NCBI GenBank assembly: GCA_022712895.1
Contig: JAFLJS010000069.1
Location: 1-35,033 of the forward strand
Length of the DNA stretch: 35,033 nucleotides
Origin: Desulfocapsa sp.
GTDB lineage: Bacteria > Desulfobacterota > Desulfobulbia > Desulfobulbales > Desulfocapsaceae
Direction of reading: 5' to 3'
Shown: positions 6,297 to 15,945 of the stretch, piece after piece
Layout of the letters: every line of letters starts with the position of its first letter
How positions within the stretch are numbered: position 1 is the stretch's first letter
Program-made: the position numbers and the translations under genes
Notes under the pieces: generated by a model
The model's database searches: none
Told to the model about the DNA's origin: nothing
The model's input: only the letters and a program-made list of their open reading frames with translations

Positions 6297-9002
6297 ATGA
6301 GAACTCCTGACTCCATACAATTCGACACCCGTAAACAGTTCCAGGTGAACGATAAAAAGTACGTCTTTTACTCGCTCAAGGCACTACACAAATACGGTTT
6401 TAACAATATAGAACGTCTTCCCTTTTCCATTCGTATTTTACTTGAGAACCTGCTTCGACATGTCGATACCGACATGGTAACCGAAGAAGACATTGTCAAT
6501 CTGGCTTCCTGGAAACCGACAATGCAAAAGCCGCAATCCATTCCTTTTATGCCCGGCCGGGTTGTTCTCCAGGATTTTACTGGAGTTCCAGCGCTTGTAG
6601 ACTTGGCAGCTCTACGTTCTGCAGTTGCTAGGGCTGGTGGAAATCCGGAAACAATGAACCCCTTTATTCCTGCAGATCTCGTTATAGATCATTCCATTCA
6701 GGTCGATCATCATGCCAGTGCAGACGCTTTTTCCAAGAACGTAGATCGTGAATTTGAGCGAAACCACGAACGTTATACCATGCTGCGTTGGGGACAGAAA
6801 GCCTTTGCAAACTTCCGAGTCATACCACCCAGTACTGGAATCGTGCATCAGGTGAACCTGGAATACCTGGCCACAGTTGTTAGAACAATCGAAAAAGAGA
6901 CAGAAACATTCATCTATCCAGATACCCTCATAGGTACGGACTCACACACAACCATGATTAACGGTCTGGGAGTACTCGGTTGGGGCGTTGGTGGTATTGA
7001 AGCAGAGGCAGTGCTCCTTGGACAACCTTATTCCATGCAGATTCCCGAAGTTGTGGGAGTCAAACTCATTGGTAAACTCGAAGAAGGAATAACCGCCACT
7101 GATCTGGTGTTAAGTATTACCGAATTTTTACGCAGTAAAGGGGTGGTTGGTCGATTTGTCGAATTTTTCGGCCCTGGCATTCGAGAACTGAGCCTGCCAG
7201 ATCGGGCAACCATTGCCAATATGGCACCTGAGTATGGTGCTACCATGGGATTTTTTCCGGTGGACAAAACGACACTCGACTATCTCCATGAGAGCGGCAG
7301 AGATAGCGAACTGATTCACCTGGTGGAACAGTATAACAAAGCGCAGGGACTTTTCCTGACTGAAGACACCCCCGAACCGATATACAGTGTCACCTATGCA
7401 ATCCATCTTGACCAGATTGAGGCAAGTCTTGCCGGCCCCACAAAACCTCAGGATCGCATCCCTTTGTCGGATATGCACCATGTGTTTACAGAGCAGCTTA
7501 CAAGAAGAAACGTTCAGAAAATGCCTGGACAGACGTCACGAAAAGGCTGCTTTGAACTCGGCGGCGAGAAAATACAGATCAAAGACGGCTCCGTTGTTAT
7601 TGCTGCCATTACAAGCTGCACCAACACCTCAAACCCTGCTGTTATGATCGGAGCCGGACTTCTAGCCCGTAAGGCTGTTGAATATGGACTGCTGACAAAA
7701 CCATGGGTCAAAACCAGTATGGCACCTGGTTCCAAAGTCGTTACTCTTTATCTTGAGAAAACCGGCCTTATGGCACCATTGGAAAGTTTAGGATTTCATA
7801 TTATCGCCTACGGCTGCACCACCTGCATTGGTAACAGTGGTCCTTTGCATCCTTCCTTAGCCACACTCATTGAACAAGAGCAATTACTGACAAGTGCTGT
7901 TCTCAGTGGTAATCGTAACTTTGAAGCCCGTATCCATCCTCTGGTACATGCAAACTACCTCTGCTCCCCCCAATTGGTTGTTGCCTATGCCATTGCCGGT
8001 ACCGTCGATATTGACCTACTCAATGATGCATTGGGGACGGATCCAGATGGCAAACCAGTATATCTGAGAGATATCTGGCCAACAGCCGAAGAAATCCAGA
8101 CTGTCATCAAAAACACCCTCACACCCGAATTATTTACGACAAGCTATGCAGATGTGTTTGCCGGGAATGATGCCTGGAAAGCCCTTAAAACTCCTGACAG
8201 TAACCTGTTTGACTGGGATGAAGACTCTTCCTATATCAAAGAACCACCGTTCTTTAAAAATCTACCAGTAGAACCGGCACCACTCTCTGATATACACAAT
8301 GCTGCAATACTGGCAATCTTCGGCGACACCATAACCACCGACCATATTTCTCCGGCAGGAACAATCCCGGCAGACAGCCCGGCAGGGATGTATCTGCAAG
8401 AACTGGGTGTTACCCCGGAAAACTTCAACAGTTATGGCTCACGTCGTGGCAATCATCGAGTGATGATTCGTGGTACCTTTGCCAATATTCGAATCCGTAA
8501 CCGGATGGCAGACAGAGAAGGTGGTTTCACCCGTTTGCGACCGGAAGGTGAATTGATAAGTATCTACGATGCGGCCATGCAATACAAAAAAATGGAGAAG
8601 CCACTGGTCATTTTTGCTGGTGAAGATTACGGCACCGGAAGTTCAAGAGATTGGGCGGCCAAGGGAACATCTCTCCTTGGAGTAAAAGCAGTCTTTGCAA
8701 AATCCTTTGAACGGATTCATCGGAGCAATCTTGTTGGTATGGGAGTGCTGCCACTCCAGTTTGAGGCGGAAGAGGATGCGACTTCACTGGGTATAAATGG
8801 CAGTGAACAGATAACAATCAAGGGGATTAATAAGGGGTTGAAGCCAGGCGGACAAGTGACCGTGACGATCCGGCCAGCAAAAGGAAAAGACTCCACGTCT
8901 TTTACAGCTTTGGTACGCTTAGATAACCTCGTGGAATTGGAATATTATCGGCATGGTGGTATTCTCCACAAAGTTCTTCGTCAGACACTGGCTGCAAAAT
9001 AA
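6297..9002 (+). CDS. acnA: Aconitate hydratase A
   Basis: This 901-residue enzyme interconverts citrate and isocitrate in the TCA cycle, in the cytoplasm. Length matches the AcnA/IRP1 branch (E. coli AcnA is 891). The three [4Fe-4S] ligands are Cys441 (ITSCTNTSNP) and Cys507 and Cys510 (GCTTCIGNSG). The substrate-binding DSHTTMINGLG and the C-terminal swivel-domain GEDYGTGSSRDWAAKG are also present. I place the start at ATG 6297, preceded by AAAGG, giving MRTPDSIQFDTRKQF. An in-frame GTG at 6219 would add 26 residues with no family counterpart. With fumC about 1.1 kb away, it supports an active TCA cycle or its reverse. Transcription is monocistronic by layout. Confidence 0.97.
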   Translation: MRTPDSIQFDTRKQFQVNDKKYVFYSLKALHKYGFNNIERLPFSIRILLENLLRHVDTDMVTEEDIVNLASWKPTMQKPQSIPFMPGRVVLQDFTGVPALVDLAALRSAVARAGGNPETMNPFIPADLVIDHSIQVDHHASADAFSKNVDREFERNHERYTMLRWGQKAFANFRVIPPSTGIVHQVNLEYLATVVRTIEKETETFIYPDTLIGTDSHTTMINGLGVLGWGVGGIEAEAVLLGQPYSMQIPEVVGVKLIGKLEEGITATDLVLSITEFLRSKGVVGRFVEFFGPGIRELSLPDRATIANMAPEYGATMGFFPVDKTTLDYLHESGRDSELIHLVEQYNKAQGLFLTEDTPEPIYSVTYAIHLDQIEASLAGPTKPQDRIPLSDMHHVFTEQLTRRNVQKMPGQTSRKGCFELGGEKIQIKDGSVVIAAITSCTNTSNPAVMIGAGLLARKAVEYGLLTKPWVKTSMAPGSKVVTLYLEKTGLMAPLESLGFHIIAYGCTTCIGNSGPLHPSLATLIEQEQLLTSAVLSGNRNFEARIHPLVHANYLCSPQLVVAYAIAGTVDIDLLNDALGTDPDGKPVYLRDIWPTAEEIQTVIKNTLTPELFTTSYADVFAGNDAWKALKTPDSNLFDWDEDSSYIKEPPFFKNLPVEPAPLSDIHNAAILAIFGDTITTDHISPAGTIPADSPAGMYLQELGVTPENFNSYGSRRGNHRVMIRGTFANIRIRNRMADREGGFTRLRPEGELISIYDAAMQYKKMEKPLVIFAGEDYGTGSSRDWAAKGTSLLGVKAVFAKSFERIHRSNLVGMGVLPLQFEAEEDATSLGINGSEQITIKGINKGLKPGGQVTVTIRPAKGKDSTSFTALVRLDNLVELEYYRHGGILHKVLRQTLAAK

Positions 9003-9009
9003 CCACAGC

Positions 9010-9339
9010 TCATGTTCTCTTCTGCAGATAAGAGAAGATATCAGCCACACTCTGATCTGAAAGACGCTCAGCTGAATAGGAAGGCATAATGGCCGATTTT
9101 GGTTTTCTCACTTTACGGAGTACTTCATGGTAGCTTAATTCTGTCTTCTGGATTTTTGGAGCTTTCCCCCCTAATCCACCATCGCCATGACAACCATCGC
9201 AATGCTGCATACCGAACCAGCGTTCACCATTCGAGCTATTTCCCTCGGGAACGCTACTACAGGAGACCAAGAGCAGACAACTGCCCACAAGGAGATATCC
9301 TAGGCCCTTCGCAAGGGATTCCTTACTGCTGTTCTTCAT
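9010..9339 (-). CDS. Monohaem cytochrome c lipoprotein
   Basis: This 109-residue protein has a lipoprotein signal: positive residues, a hydrophobic stretch (about residues 12-26) and a lipobox ending LVSC with lipidated Cys27. The mature part has one haem c site, Cys47-Asp-Gly-Cys50-His51, in a GMQHCDGCHGDGG context, and a likely distal Met85 (IMPSYS). This is the layout of a small class I cytochrome c used as a periplasmic electron carrier anchored in a membrane. The gene ends seven bases from the convergent acnA stop. A TTCTCTT/AAGAGAA repeat lies in the shared 3' region and might act in both directions. The electron partner cannot be inferred. Confidence 0.9.
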   Translation of the reverse strand: MKNSSKESLAKGLGYLLVGSCLLLVSCSSVPEGNSSNGERWFGMQHCDGCHGDGGLGGKAPKIQKTELSYHEVLRKVRKPKSAIMPSYSAERLSDQSVADIFSYLQKRT

Positions 9340-9467
9340 AATAATCCTTCACAAAAGGCAGGATAAAAAACCAATATTACTATTCCCAATGAGTAAGCAC
9401 TTGCTGACCAATCCAGATCAAATCAAATACGCCGAACTTGGCTCTCTCCTGAGAATAGCATGTCGTT

Positions 9468-10070
9468 TTATCCAAATGAATTTTCTATAACAAGCTTATC
9501 CAGGGATAGTTGTCCAGGCCGGGGCCATGGCTCCTGAGTCCCTTTTCCAATAGCTACGAACATGGTGATCACATGATCACCGGGAAGCTTAATTAATTCT
9601 GCAACCTTCTCAAAATCAAAACCATCCATCGGACAAGAATCATAGCCCATGGACTTGGCTGCCAGCATCAGCGTTTGAGCGGCAACACCACAGGATCTCA
9701 TGGCTTCATCTCTTTGAACCTGATCTTTATCCCGATAATAGGCATCAATGGCTGGGACCATAAACTCCTGAACTTCCTTGGGTGCATTACCCCAATAGCG
9801 ACTAGGATCCTCCCATGCTTTTAGATTTGCGCAAAGTACAATAAACAGTGATGTATCCGTTACCTGTGATTGATCCCAGGCAACTTCCCTGATCTGTTTT
9901 CTCAATACCGGATCAGAGACAACAACAAAACGCCAGTTTTGAATATTGAATGCAGTGGGAGAAAGTATTGCTAAGGAGAGGAGCTTTTTGATCTCATCAT
10001 CGCTCATCTGGTGATCTGGATCGAAATGTTTAACAGATCTTCGGCTTGTAATTGCGTCTTCCGTTTTCAT
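9468..10070 (-). CDS. Nitroreductase-family FMN-dependent oxidoreductase
   Basis: This 200-residue protein has the nitroreductase N-terminus (AITSRRSVKHFDPDHQ), where the Arg-Arg-Ser binds FMN phosphate, followed by LSLAILSPTAFNIQNWRFVVV, where Ser/Pro and Asn/Gln contact flavin. Near the C-terminus are the LMLAAKSMGYDSCPMDGFD helix and AIGKGTQEPWPRP. The length fits the NfsB/YdjA group. These enzymes reduce nitroaromatics, quinones or flavins with NAD(P)H, and the physiological substrate is not predictable. The start is supported by GGAGGAAA just before the ATG. It lies upstream of the cytochrome gene on the same strand but about 130 bases apart, so co-transcription is uncertain. Confidence 0.92.
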   Translation of the reverse strand: MKTEDAITSRRSVKHFDPDHQMSDDEIKKLLSLAILSPTAFNIQNWRFVVVSDPVLRKQIREVAWDQSQVTDTSLFIVLCANLKAWEDPSRYWGNAPKEVQEFMVPAIDAYYRDKDQVQRDEAMRSCGVAAQTLMLAAKSMGYDSCPMDGFDFEKVAELIKLPGDHVITMFVAIGKGTQEPWPRPGQLSLDKLVIENSFG

Positions 10071-10147
10071 GAATTTCCTCCGTTGAAAGGATGTTCATTA
10101 TAGATTATGGCACGTTGTAGAACACGTCAAGCTCTTCCAGGAATATT

Positions 10148-11542
10148 TCATTTCTCTCTGGGGAAAACCATCTCCTCAGGAACGATGAATTGATCGAATT
10201 GTTCGGCACTTACAAAACCGAGTTTTACAGCGGCTTCTTTTAAAGAACAGTTATCACTATGGGCAGTTTTTGCGATTTTTGCGCTCTTTTCATATCCGAT
10301 ATGCGGACTTAATGCTGTGACCAGCATTAATGAATTCATAAGGTGCTTTTTGATTTGTTCTGGCTCTGGCGCTATTCCTACTGCACAATTATCGTTAAAA
10401 GAGCGCATAGTATCGGCAAGAAGAGTGGTGGATTGGAGAAAATTATAGATTATCACCGGCTTAAAAACGTTCAGTTGAAAATTCCCCTGGCTGGCCGCAA
10501 AAGCAATAGTGCTATCGTTTCCAAATACCTGGCAAGCAACCATGGTCATGGCTTCGGCCTGGGTTGGATTCACTTTTCCCGGCATAATTGAACTCCCAGG
10601 TTCATTTGCAGGAATTGTCAGCTCTCCAATCCCGCAGCGCGGGCCACTGGCAAGCCATCGAATATCATTGGCTATTTTCATCAGGTTTGCCGCAAGAGCC
10701 TTTAATGCGCCACTTGCCGTGACCAGGGCATCATGGGACGTGAGTGCCTGAAACTTGTTGGACGCAGAAAAAAAGCGCTTCCCTGTATATTTCATAATTT
10801 TTGCAGCCACCCTGTCACCAAACTCAGGATGGGCATTGATTCCGGTTCCGACAGCAGTACCACCAATTGCCAACGCACGTATATATTCCAATGTATCCTG
10901 CAACTGGCTTCGGTTGCTGTCCAGCATTGCGACCCAGCCACTGATCTCCTGGCCCAGAGAAAGAGGAGTTGCATCCATCAGATGGGTGCGGCCAATTTTG
11001 ACAATATCCTTATACTGCTCTGCCTTTTCAGCCAGTGTATCATGTAGATGCGAGAGAGCAGGAAGCAACATGTCTTCCATTTCAACAACAACAGCAATAT
11101 GCATGGCTGTTGGAAAAGTATCGTTGGAACTCTGCGACATATTAACGTCATCATTGGGATGAATCTGTTTTTCGGAACTAAAATCACCAGAAAAAAACTG
11201 CGAGGCACGGTGAGCAATCACCTCATTGCAATTCATATTCGTCTGCGTTCCGCTACCTGTCTGCCACACAGAAAGAGGAAATTCGTCATCATGCTTTCCT
11301 GCAAGAATCTCGTCACACGCCCTGACAATACTTTTTTCCTTTTTAGCCTCAAGTTGACCAAGATCATGATTTACCGAGGCACAGGCTTTTTTTAACTGTG
11401 CAAATGCATGCAGAAGAGCAGATGGCATTTTTTCTATGCCAATTCGAAAATTTTGCAAACTCCGCTCAGTCTGTGCTCCCCACAAGTGATCGGCAGGAAC
11501 CTTGATCTCACCCATGGTATCTCTTTCAATACGATAGTTCAT
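10148..11542 (-). CDS. fumC: Fumarate hydratase class II
   Basis: This 464-residue enzyme hydrates fumarate to malate and belongs to the aspartase/fumarase superfamily. Family landmarks are [18 protein letters not shown] (substrate binding), [21 protein letters not shown] and the signature [17 protein letters not shown] at about residue 316. The His of [11 protein letters not shown] is also present, and the C-terminal domain is complete. Length equals that of E. coli FumC (467). It is oxygen-stable and iron-free, unlike class I fumarases. The start ATG follows GGAGAG. It shares the window with acnA, so two TCA steps sit close together although they are not an operon. Confidence 0.97.
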   Translation of the reverse strand: MNYRIERDTMGEIKVPADHLWGAQTERSLQNFRIGIEKMPSALLHAFAQLKKACASVNHDLGQLEAKKEKSIVRACDEILAGKHDDEFPLSVWQTGSGTQTNMNCNEVIAHRASQFFSGDFSSEKQIHPNDDVNMSQSSNDTFPTAMHIAVVVEMEDMLLPALSHLHDTLAEKAEQYKDIVKIGRTHLMDATPLSLGQEISGWVAMLDSNRSQLQDTLEYIRALAIGGTAVGTGINAHPEFGDRVAAKIMKYTGKRFFSASNKFQALTSHDALVTASGALKALAANLMKIANDIRWLASGPRCGIGELTIPANEPGSSIMPGKVNPTQAEAMTMVACQVFGNDSTIAFAASQGNFQLNVFKPVIIYNFLQSTTLLADTMRSFNDNCAVGIAPEPEQIKKHLMNSLMLVTALSPHIGYEKSAKIAKTAHSDNCSLKEAAVKLGFVSAEQFDQFIVPEEMVFPREK

Positions 11543-11883
11543 AAACTCTCCACAAATTTATCAGCCCAGATAATCATTATCACCCGTCTTGACATTCAGT
11601 AATACACTCCATATTCGTTTACTACAGGGTGATACTCGTATTTTACTCTACTTATCCCCTACAAACAGAAGAATAGTGATAAACTCTTAAAAACCCAGAA
11701 TTTAGATGGTTAAGTATTTATGCCCTTTGTTCGGGTGAAAAACTTCATATCCGAGGCGCAAATATTTTCTATCATTTCGGCGTGCTAAGGTACGTCGTAA
11801 TGATAGAAAATGTGCAGCAACGAAGGAGATGGAGAGTTTTTACGACGCCATCATAGTGATAAACCCAAACCATGAGGTCCAAA
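11543..11883. other. Intergenic region carrying a MITE-like element
   Basis: This 340-base divergent gap between fumC and the small gene at 11884 should hold both promoters, but no strong -35/-10 pair stands out. Half of it is taken up by the repeat element at 11677-11853, described separately. Confidence 0.5.
11677..11853. repeat. MITE-like repeat element, copy 1
   Basis: The segment begins TGATAAACTCTTAAAAA and ends TTTTTACGACGCCATCA, which are imperfect inverted ends. Inside is ATTTTCTATCATT...AATGATAGAAAAT, a second inverted repeat at about 11767-11816. The flanks are direct repeats: ATAGTGATAAAC occurs at 11673-11684 and again at 11853-11864. Blocks such as AAAACCCAGAATTTAGATGG and TTTATGCCC recur in the second copy at 31016-31090. 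There is no transposase, so it would be a non-autonomous element or a structured repeat of the REP type. Confidence 0.6.
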
Positions 11884-12231
11884 ATGATACAACAGGATTC
11901 CCAAACACTGTCCGCTCCGGTATGTAGTCGTCCAGATCCGAAGTTATCGGGAATAACACTTGTCGAATTAATCCCGAAAGTACCACTGAAAGACTACCTT
12001 GAAGCAATGGAACTCGCTAAAAAAGAAGCTGGTCAACACCTTGAAGATTTTATGCTTATGTCATGGTATGACCGGGATCGTGATTATGAATCCCCTCAAC
12101 ATGCCACTGAAAGCGATGAAGCGTGTGCCGTACCAGGTTATGTGGAATATGGTATAAGTCACGGTGCCAGCCTCAAGATAGACATTGAAAAAGGCAGATT
12201 CATTTTCTTTTTTACCCCAGTGGAGTGGTAA
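11884..12231 (+). CDS. Conserved small acidic protein of unknown function
   Basis: This is a 115-residue protein with no motif of known function that I recognise. I take ATG 11884 as the start because TGAGGT lies 7 bases before it; the in-frame ATG at 11872 has no ribosome binding site. The sequence shows a helix-like LKDYLEAMELAKKEAGQHLEDF, a MSWYDRDRDYESPQ segment and a strand-rich C-terminus (GYVEYGISHGASLKIDIEKG, then FIFFFTPV). This resembles small proteins annotated as AF1514 family in archaea and sulfate reducers, but I cannot verify that. It has no signal peptide and no membrane segment, so it is probably cytoplasmic. It stands alone, facing away from fumC. Confidence 0.75.
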   Translation: MIQQDSQTLSAPVCSRPDPKLSGITLVELIPKVPLKDYLEAMELAKKEAGQHLEDFMLMSWYDRDRDYESPQHATESDEACAVPGYVEYGISHGASLKIDIEKGRFIFFFTPVEW

Positions 12232-12265
12232 GAAGAACAGAACTGATATGGATAAGTAAACGCAC

Positions 12266-12790
12266 CTAAAGAATGGTACACAGGCTTTCTGCCTTAATCT
12301 GAACTATCCAGTAATTGCCCGGATCTTGTTTAATCTTCAGATGCAGGGAATCACTAATCTGATGAGAATCATCTACCAGATTATAAAATGATGAATCCAT
12401 CCCTACAAAGCCATCAAGAAGATGGGCAAGGGTATGAAAAACTTTTGACTCATACCCCTGCTTCATTTTGGTAAGATCAAGAAGCTGACTGTAACCACTC
12501 TTTCGCAACTCATCGATCAGGCCGATCATGCTCTGCCGGTTTTTTTCAAGGCCACTGTCCACCAGCTCCCAAAAGTTCTGATCCAGAGCAGAGCAAGACA
12601 AATCGAAGTTAAACTCAACCTGATCATAGCTTACAAGGACTGTATCTTCCAGAAAATGAACGACTCTCTTGCAGCCCTCCGTGTAGCTGTCCACCTCTAG
12701 CAAAAAAACCGGAGCCACAATTGTTTTACTGTTTTCACTTTTCAAAGACTTTAAACTCCCAGGGGAAGGAAAGAGAATCCCACAACTCAC
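12266..12790 (-). CDS. Hypothetical protein
   Basis: This 174-residue frame starts at a GTG (12790) with only a weak upstream site. I do not recognise a family. It has no signal peptide, no transmembrane segment and no metal motif. The middle is helical and charged (ELVDSGLEKNRQSMIGLIDE), and the ends are strand-like. It lies on the minus strand about 120 bases downstream of the TPR gene, with a strong terminator between them, so it must have its own promoter. Composition and codon use resemble its neighbours, which supports it being a real gene. Confidence 0.6.
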   Translation of the reverse strand: MSCGILFPSPGSLKSLKSENSKTIVAPVFLLEVDSYTEGCKRVVHFLEDTVLVSYDQVEFNFDLSCSALDQNFWELVDSGLEKNRQSMIGLIDELRKSGYSQLLDLTKMKQGYESKVFHTLAHLLDGFVGMDSSFYNLVDDSHQISDSLHLKIKQDPGNYWIVQIKAESLCTIL

Positions 12791-12860
12791 GTCTCAATCG
12801 AACATGCATTCAACATAGGTTGTTTGGATATTATCGGTTGATTACAAACGAGATGCAATG

Positions 12861-12898
12861 AAAAAAAAGAAAACCGCCGGAGAGAACACTCCGGCGGT
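12861..12898 (-). terminator. Intrinsic terminator of the TPR gene
   Basis: On the minus strand ACCGCCGGAG and CTCCGGCGGT form a 10-bp GC-rich stem around a short loop (12873-12898), followed by a T-rich tract (reverse of the A-run at 12861-12872). It lies directly after the stop of the TPR gene at 12907. Confidence 0.9.
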
Positions 12899-12906
12899 GA
12901 TTTGGA

Positions 12907-13458
12907 TTAGTGAACAATCCCCATACGCTGAACTTCGCTTTCTGACAGCGACAGGTTCCAACTGGCATCATCTTTTTCAAAAAATTTGAGCGTACGATTA
13001 AACAACTCCTCGGAAAGAATGTTCTCTTCTATAAATTCACCAAGCTCAACATCCCGGAGGACATGGCTATCATGAATATCTTTTGCTGCTTTGCCTCTAC
13101 GGCCAAGAGCGTAATAAGCAAGTCCACGCGCCAGATAAGTGGCTCCTCTATCCGGATTAAAGGCAATCGATTCATCCAAATCACGAATCGCCTCTTCGTT
13201 CCTGCCCAGATTCAGGTTGGCAAGCCCTCTATAAAAAAGAGCCCGTGGTTGAATATCATCATTTTCAATAATCACATCAAAGTCTTCAATGGCACGAACA
13301 AACTGCCCGACTTTGAAATAGGCAATACCACGATTGAGGTGGGAGTCAAAGGAGTGCACTCCCTGTTCCAGAGCATCAGAAAAAGCTTCTATACTCTCTT
13401 CCAGATCTCCACCTAAAAAGGCCTTCTGTCCCTGTAGAAATGTTTTTGTATTTGTCAT
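12907..13458 (-). CDS. Tetratricopeptide-repeat protein
   Basis: This is a 183-residue protein made mostly of TPR units. Three to four repeats run from about residue 5 to 135, with the typical W/L-G-Y-A-F-P spacing seen in FSDALEQGVHSFDSHLNRGI, AYFKVGQFVRAIEDFDVII, ALFYRGLANLNLGRNEEAIR and TYLARGLAYYALGRRGKAAK. TPRs form a protein-binding scaffold. No enzyme domain and no signal peptide are present, so it is probably a cytoplasmic adaptor. The C-terminal 45 residues are non-repeat and acidic. A strong GGAGGTG precedes the ATG, and an intrinsic terminator follows. The partner is unknown. Confidence 0.88.
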   Translation of the reverse strand: MTNTKTFLQGQKAFLGGDLEESIEAFSDALEQGVHSFDSHLNRGIAYFKVGQFVRAIEDFDVIIENDDIQPRALFYRGLANLNLGRNEEAIRDLDESIAFNPDRGATYLARGLAYYALGRRGKAAKDIHDSHVLRDVELGEFIEENILSEELFNRTLKFFEKDDASWNLSLSESEVQRMGIVH

Positions 13459-13582
13459 GATGCACCTCCATATGAAATATTTTCGGTGATGCCTTTATGT
13501 AGTACACTAATCATTCACACACGCTGCGCAAGAAAGGAGAGTCAAAGCTATTCCTTGTTAAGCAACATATACAATCAGAATT

Positions 13583-13610
13583 TTGACAGAAGGGAGAAAA
13601 GAAATATAGT
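13583..13610 (+). promoter_or_regulatory. Sigma70-type promoter for eno
   Basis: TTGACA (13583-13588) and TATAGT (13605-13610) are separated by 16 bases. The first element is a perfect -35 and the second matches five of six -10 bases. Transcription would start near 13617, leaving a leader of about 75 bases before the enolase ATG. Confidence 0.75.
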
Positions 13611-13687
13611 TTAGCAATAGGGATATTGAATATTCGACAAAATTGAAATGAAAGAACTCCTTTCAATTACTGATACCGTGAGGCTAA

Positions 13688-14962
<1,275 letters not shown>

Positions 14963-15370
14963 TACAAGTAATAGTTTTAACCACAGGGGGCCACAGATTA
15001 TCCTGTATAACAATTCCAACAGTAGAGTTCCATCTTGAATTTCTGTTCCCGTTTTCTCTCCCTTTAGCCCGTATTTCGCCAGAATAACATCCTTTTGAAA
15101 TATTCTGGCCTGTCTCCTGCGTAGATTGAGAAGAACAAAAGACAATGGTATTGTCTCATAATGATAAACACCCTGCCAACCCGACCTGTCAATAACGTCT
15201 TGCCCGAAGTCAAGAATAGAATATCATTTCACCTCCCACTGACGTAAAAAGCAGACAAACAGGGAATGATCGCCACGCTCTTCACCTGGGGCGTGACTGC
15301 TACAGTGGCTTTCTATCGACAATACATCTTTTTTCTTTCCTGGCGAAACATCCCATCAGATGGCAACGAA
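14963..15370. other. Region downstream of eno with duplication debris
   Basis: These 408 bases hold no intact gene. An inverted repeat GCCAGAATA (15078-15086) / TATTCTGGC (15101-15109) might end the eno transcript, although no T-run follows. The 5' hrpB remnant lies at 15124-15247. The open frame running right from 15266 is antisense to rubredoxin and is not believable. Confidence 0.5.
15124..15247 (+). pseudogene. 5' remnant of a second hrpB copy
   Basis: GATTGAGAAGAACAAAA at 15124 and the following 100 bases closely match the 5' leader and first 20 codons of intact hrpB at 19353-19450. The remnant frame from ATG 15161 reads MINTLPTRPVNNVLPEVKN and then diverges and stops at 15247. Intact hrpB starts MINTLPTLPINTVLPDVKN. 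The rest of the helicase is absent. It is a dead fragment left by duplication of an eno-hrpB unit. Confidence 0.8.
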
Positions 15371-15529
15371 TTACGCTTCCTCAAAATCCTCTACGCCGAC
15401 ACCGCACTCAGGACAGACCCAACCCTCCGGCAAGTCTTCAAATGCAGTACCCGGCTCAACACCGTTCTCAGGATCGCCATCAACCGGATCATAAACATAA
15501 CCGCATACGCTACAAACATATTTTTTCAT
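15371..15529 (-). CDS. Rubredoxin
   Basis: This 52-residue protein carries the two CxxC knuckles that hold one Fe(SCys)4 centre: Cys6-Cys9 ([12 protein letters not shown]) and Cys39-Cys42 (WVCPECGVG). The spacing and the aromatic residues Tyr4, Tyr13, Phe30 and Trp37 match classical rubredoxins. The usual CPxCGxxKxxF ending is here [11 protein letters not shown], with Val instead of Lys. It transfers single electrons in the cytoplasm, typically to oxygen- or peroxide-reducing enzymes in anaerobes. The start is supported by AAGGGGG before the ATG. It is the last of four small Cys-rich genes on the minus strand (15371-17028). Confidence 0.95.
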   Translation of the reverse strand: MKKYVCSVCGYVYDPVDGDPENGVEPGTAFEDLPEGWVCPECGVGVEDFEEA

Positions 15530-15573
15530 TTCACGTTACCCCCTTGGCAAATTTGCTTTTTAAAAACAGTATT

Positions 15574-15759
15574 CTACTTTACAGGTTCAGTAAACCCCGT
15601 TCCGTGACAGGTTGAGCACTCCTGATCGGGAGTACATCGGCAATCTTCCCATCCATTTTCTCCCTGAGTGCCACGCCACTCCATATTGCACTCACAGGTA
15701 CCTTCCAGAACTTTTTTCCCCTGACATGTTGGGCATATCTTTTTTGGTTCTTGTTCCAT
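15574..15759 (-). CDS. Small Cys-rich (zinc-ribbon-like) protein
   Basis: This is a 61-residue protein starting at ATG 15759, chosen because GGAAGG lies eight bases before it; a GTG three codons earlier lacks a site. It has CPTCQGK at residues 9-15, then a CECN and CRC pair, then CSTCHGTGF near the end, giving about eight cysteines. The CxxCxG pattern resembles the DnaJ zinc-binding repeats, so one or two zinc or iron sites are likely. It lies 44 bases before the rubredoxin gene on the same strand. I do not recognise a specific family. A role in redox or metal handling is inferred from composition and neighbours. Confidence 0.7.
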   Translation of the reverse strand: MEQEPKKICPTCQGKKVLEGTCECNMEWRGTQGENGWEDCRCTPDQECSTCHGTGFTEPVK

Positions 15760-15945
15760 GGTTATCACCTTCCAGCTGTCACAGTCGTAAGTAGTGGATT
15801 ATACTTAACATATTGAATGTTGTTTTAAGATCACTCGCAATCAGTTTCCCACTTCTAAATTGTCATATACGATATCTTGGCTCTGTTTTTTTGGTGAGAA
15901 AGCCACTTTGCCATTTCCTATCGCTTGGATAGGATCTTGATTGGA

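Noticed and set aside
12861-12898. Possible CRISPR-like repeat because of the strong palindrome
   Set aside because: It is a single hairpin with a T-tract at the end of a gene, so an intrinsic terminator.
15266-15607. Plus-strand open frame of 113 codons antisense to rubredoxin
   Set aside because: The opposite strand encodes a perfect rubredoxin with a good ribosome binding site; this frame is its shadow.
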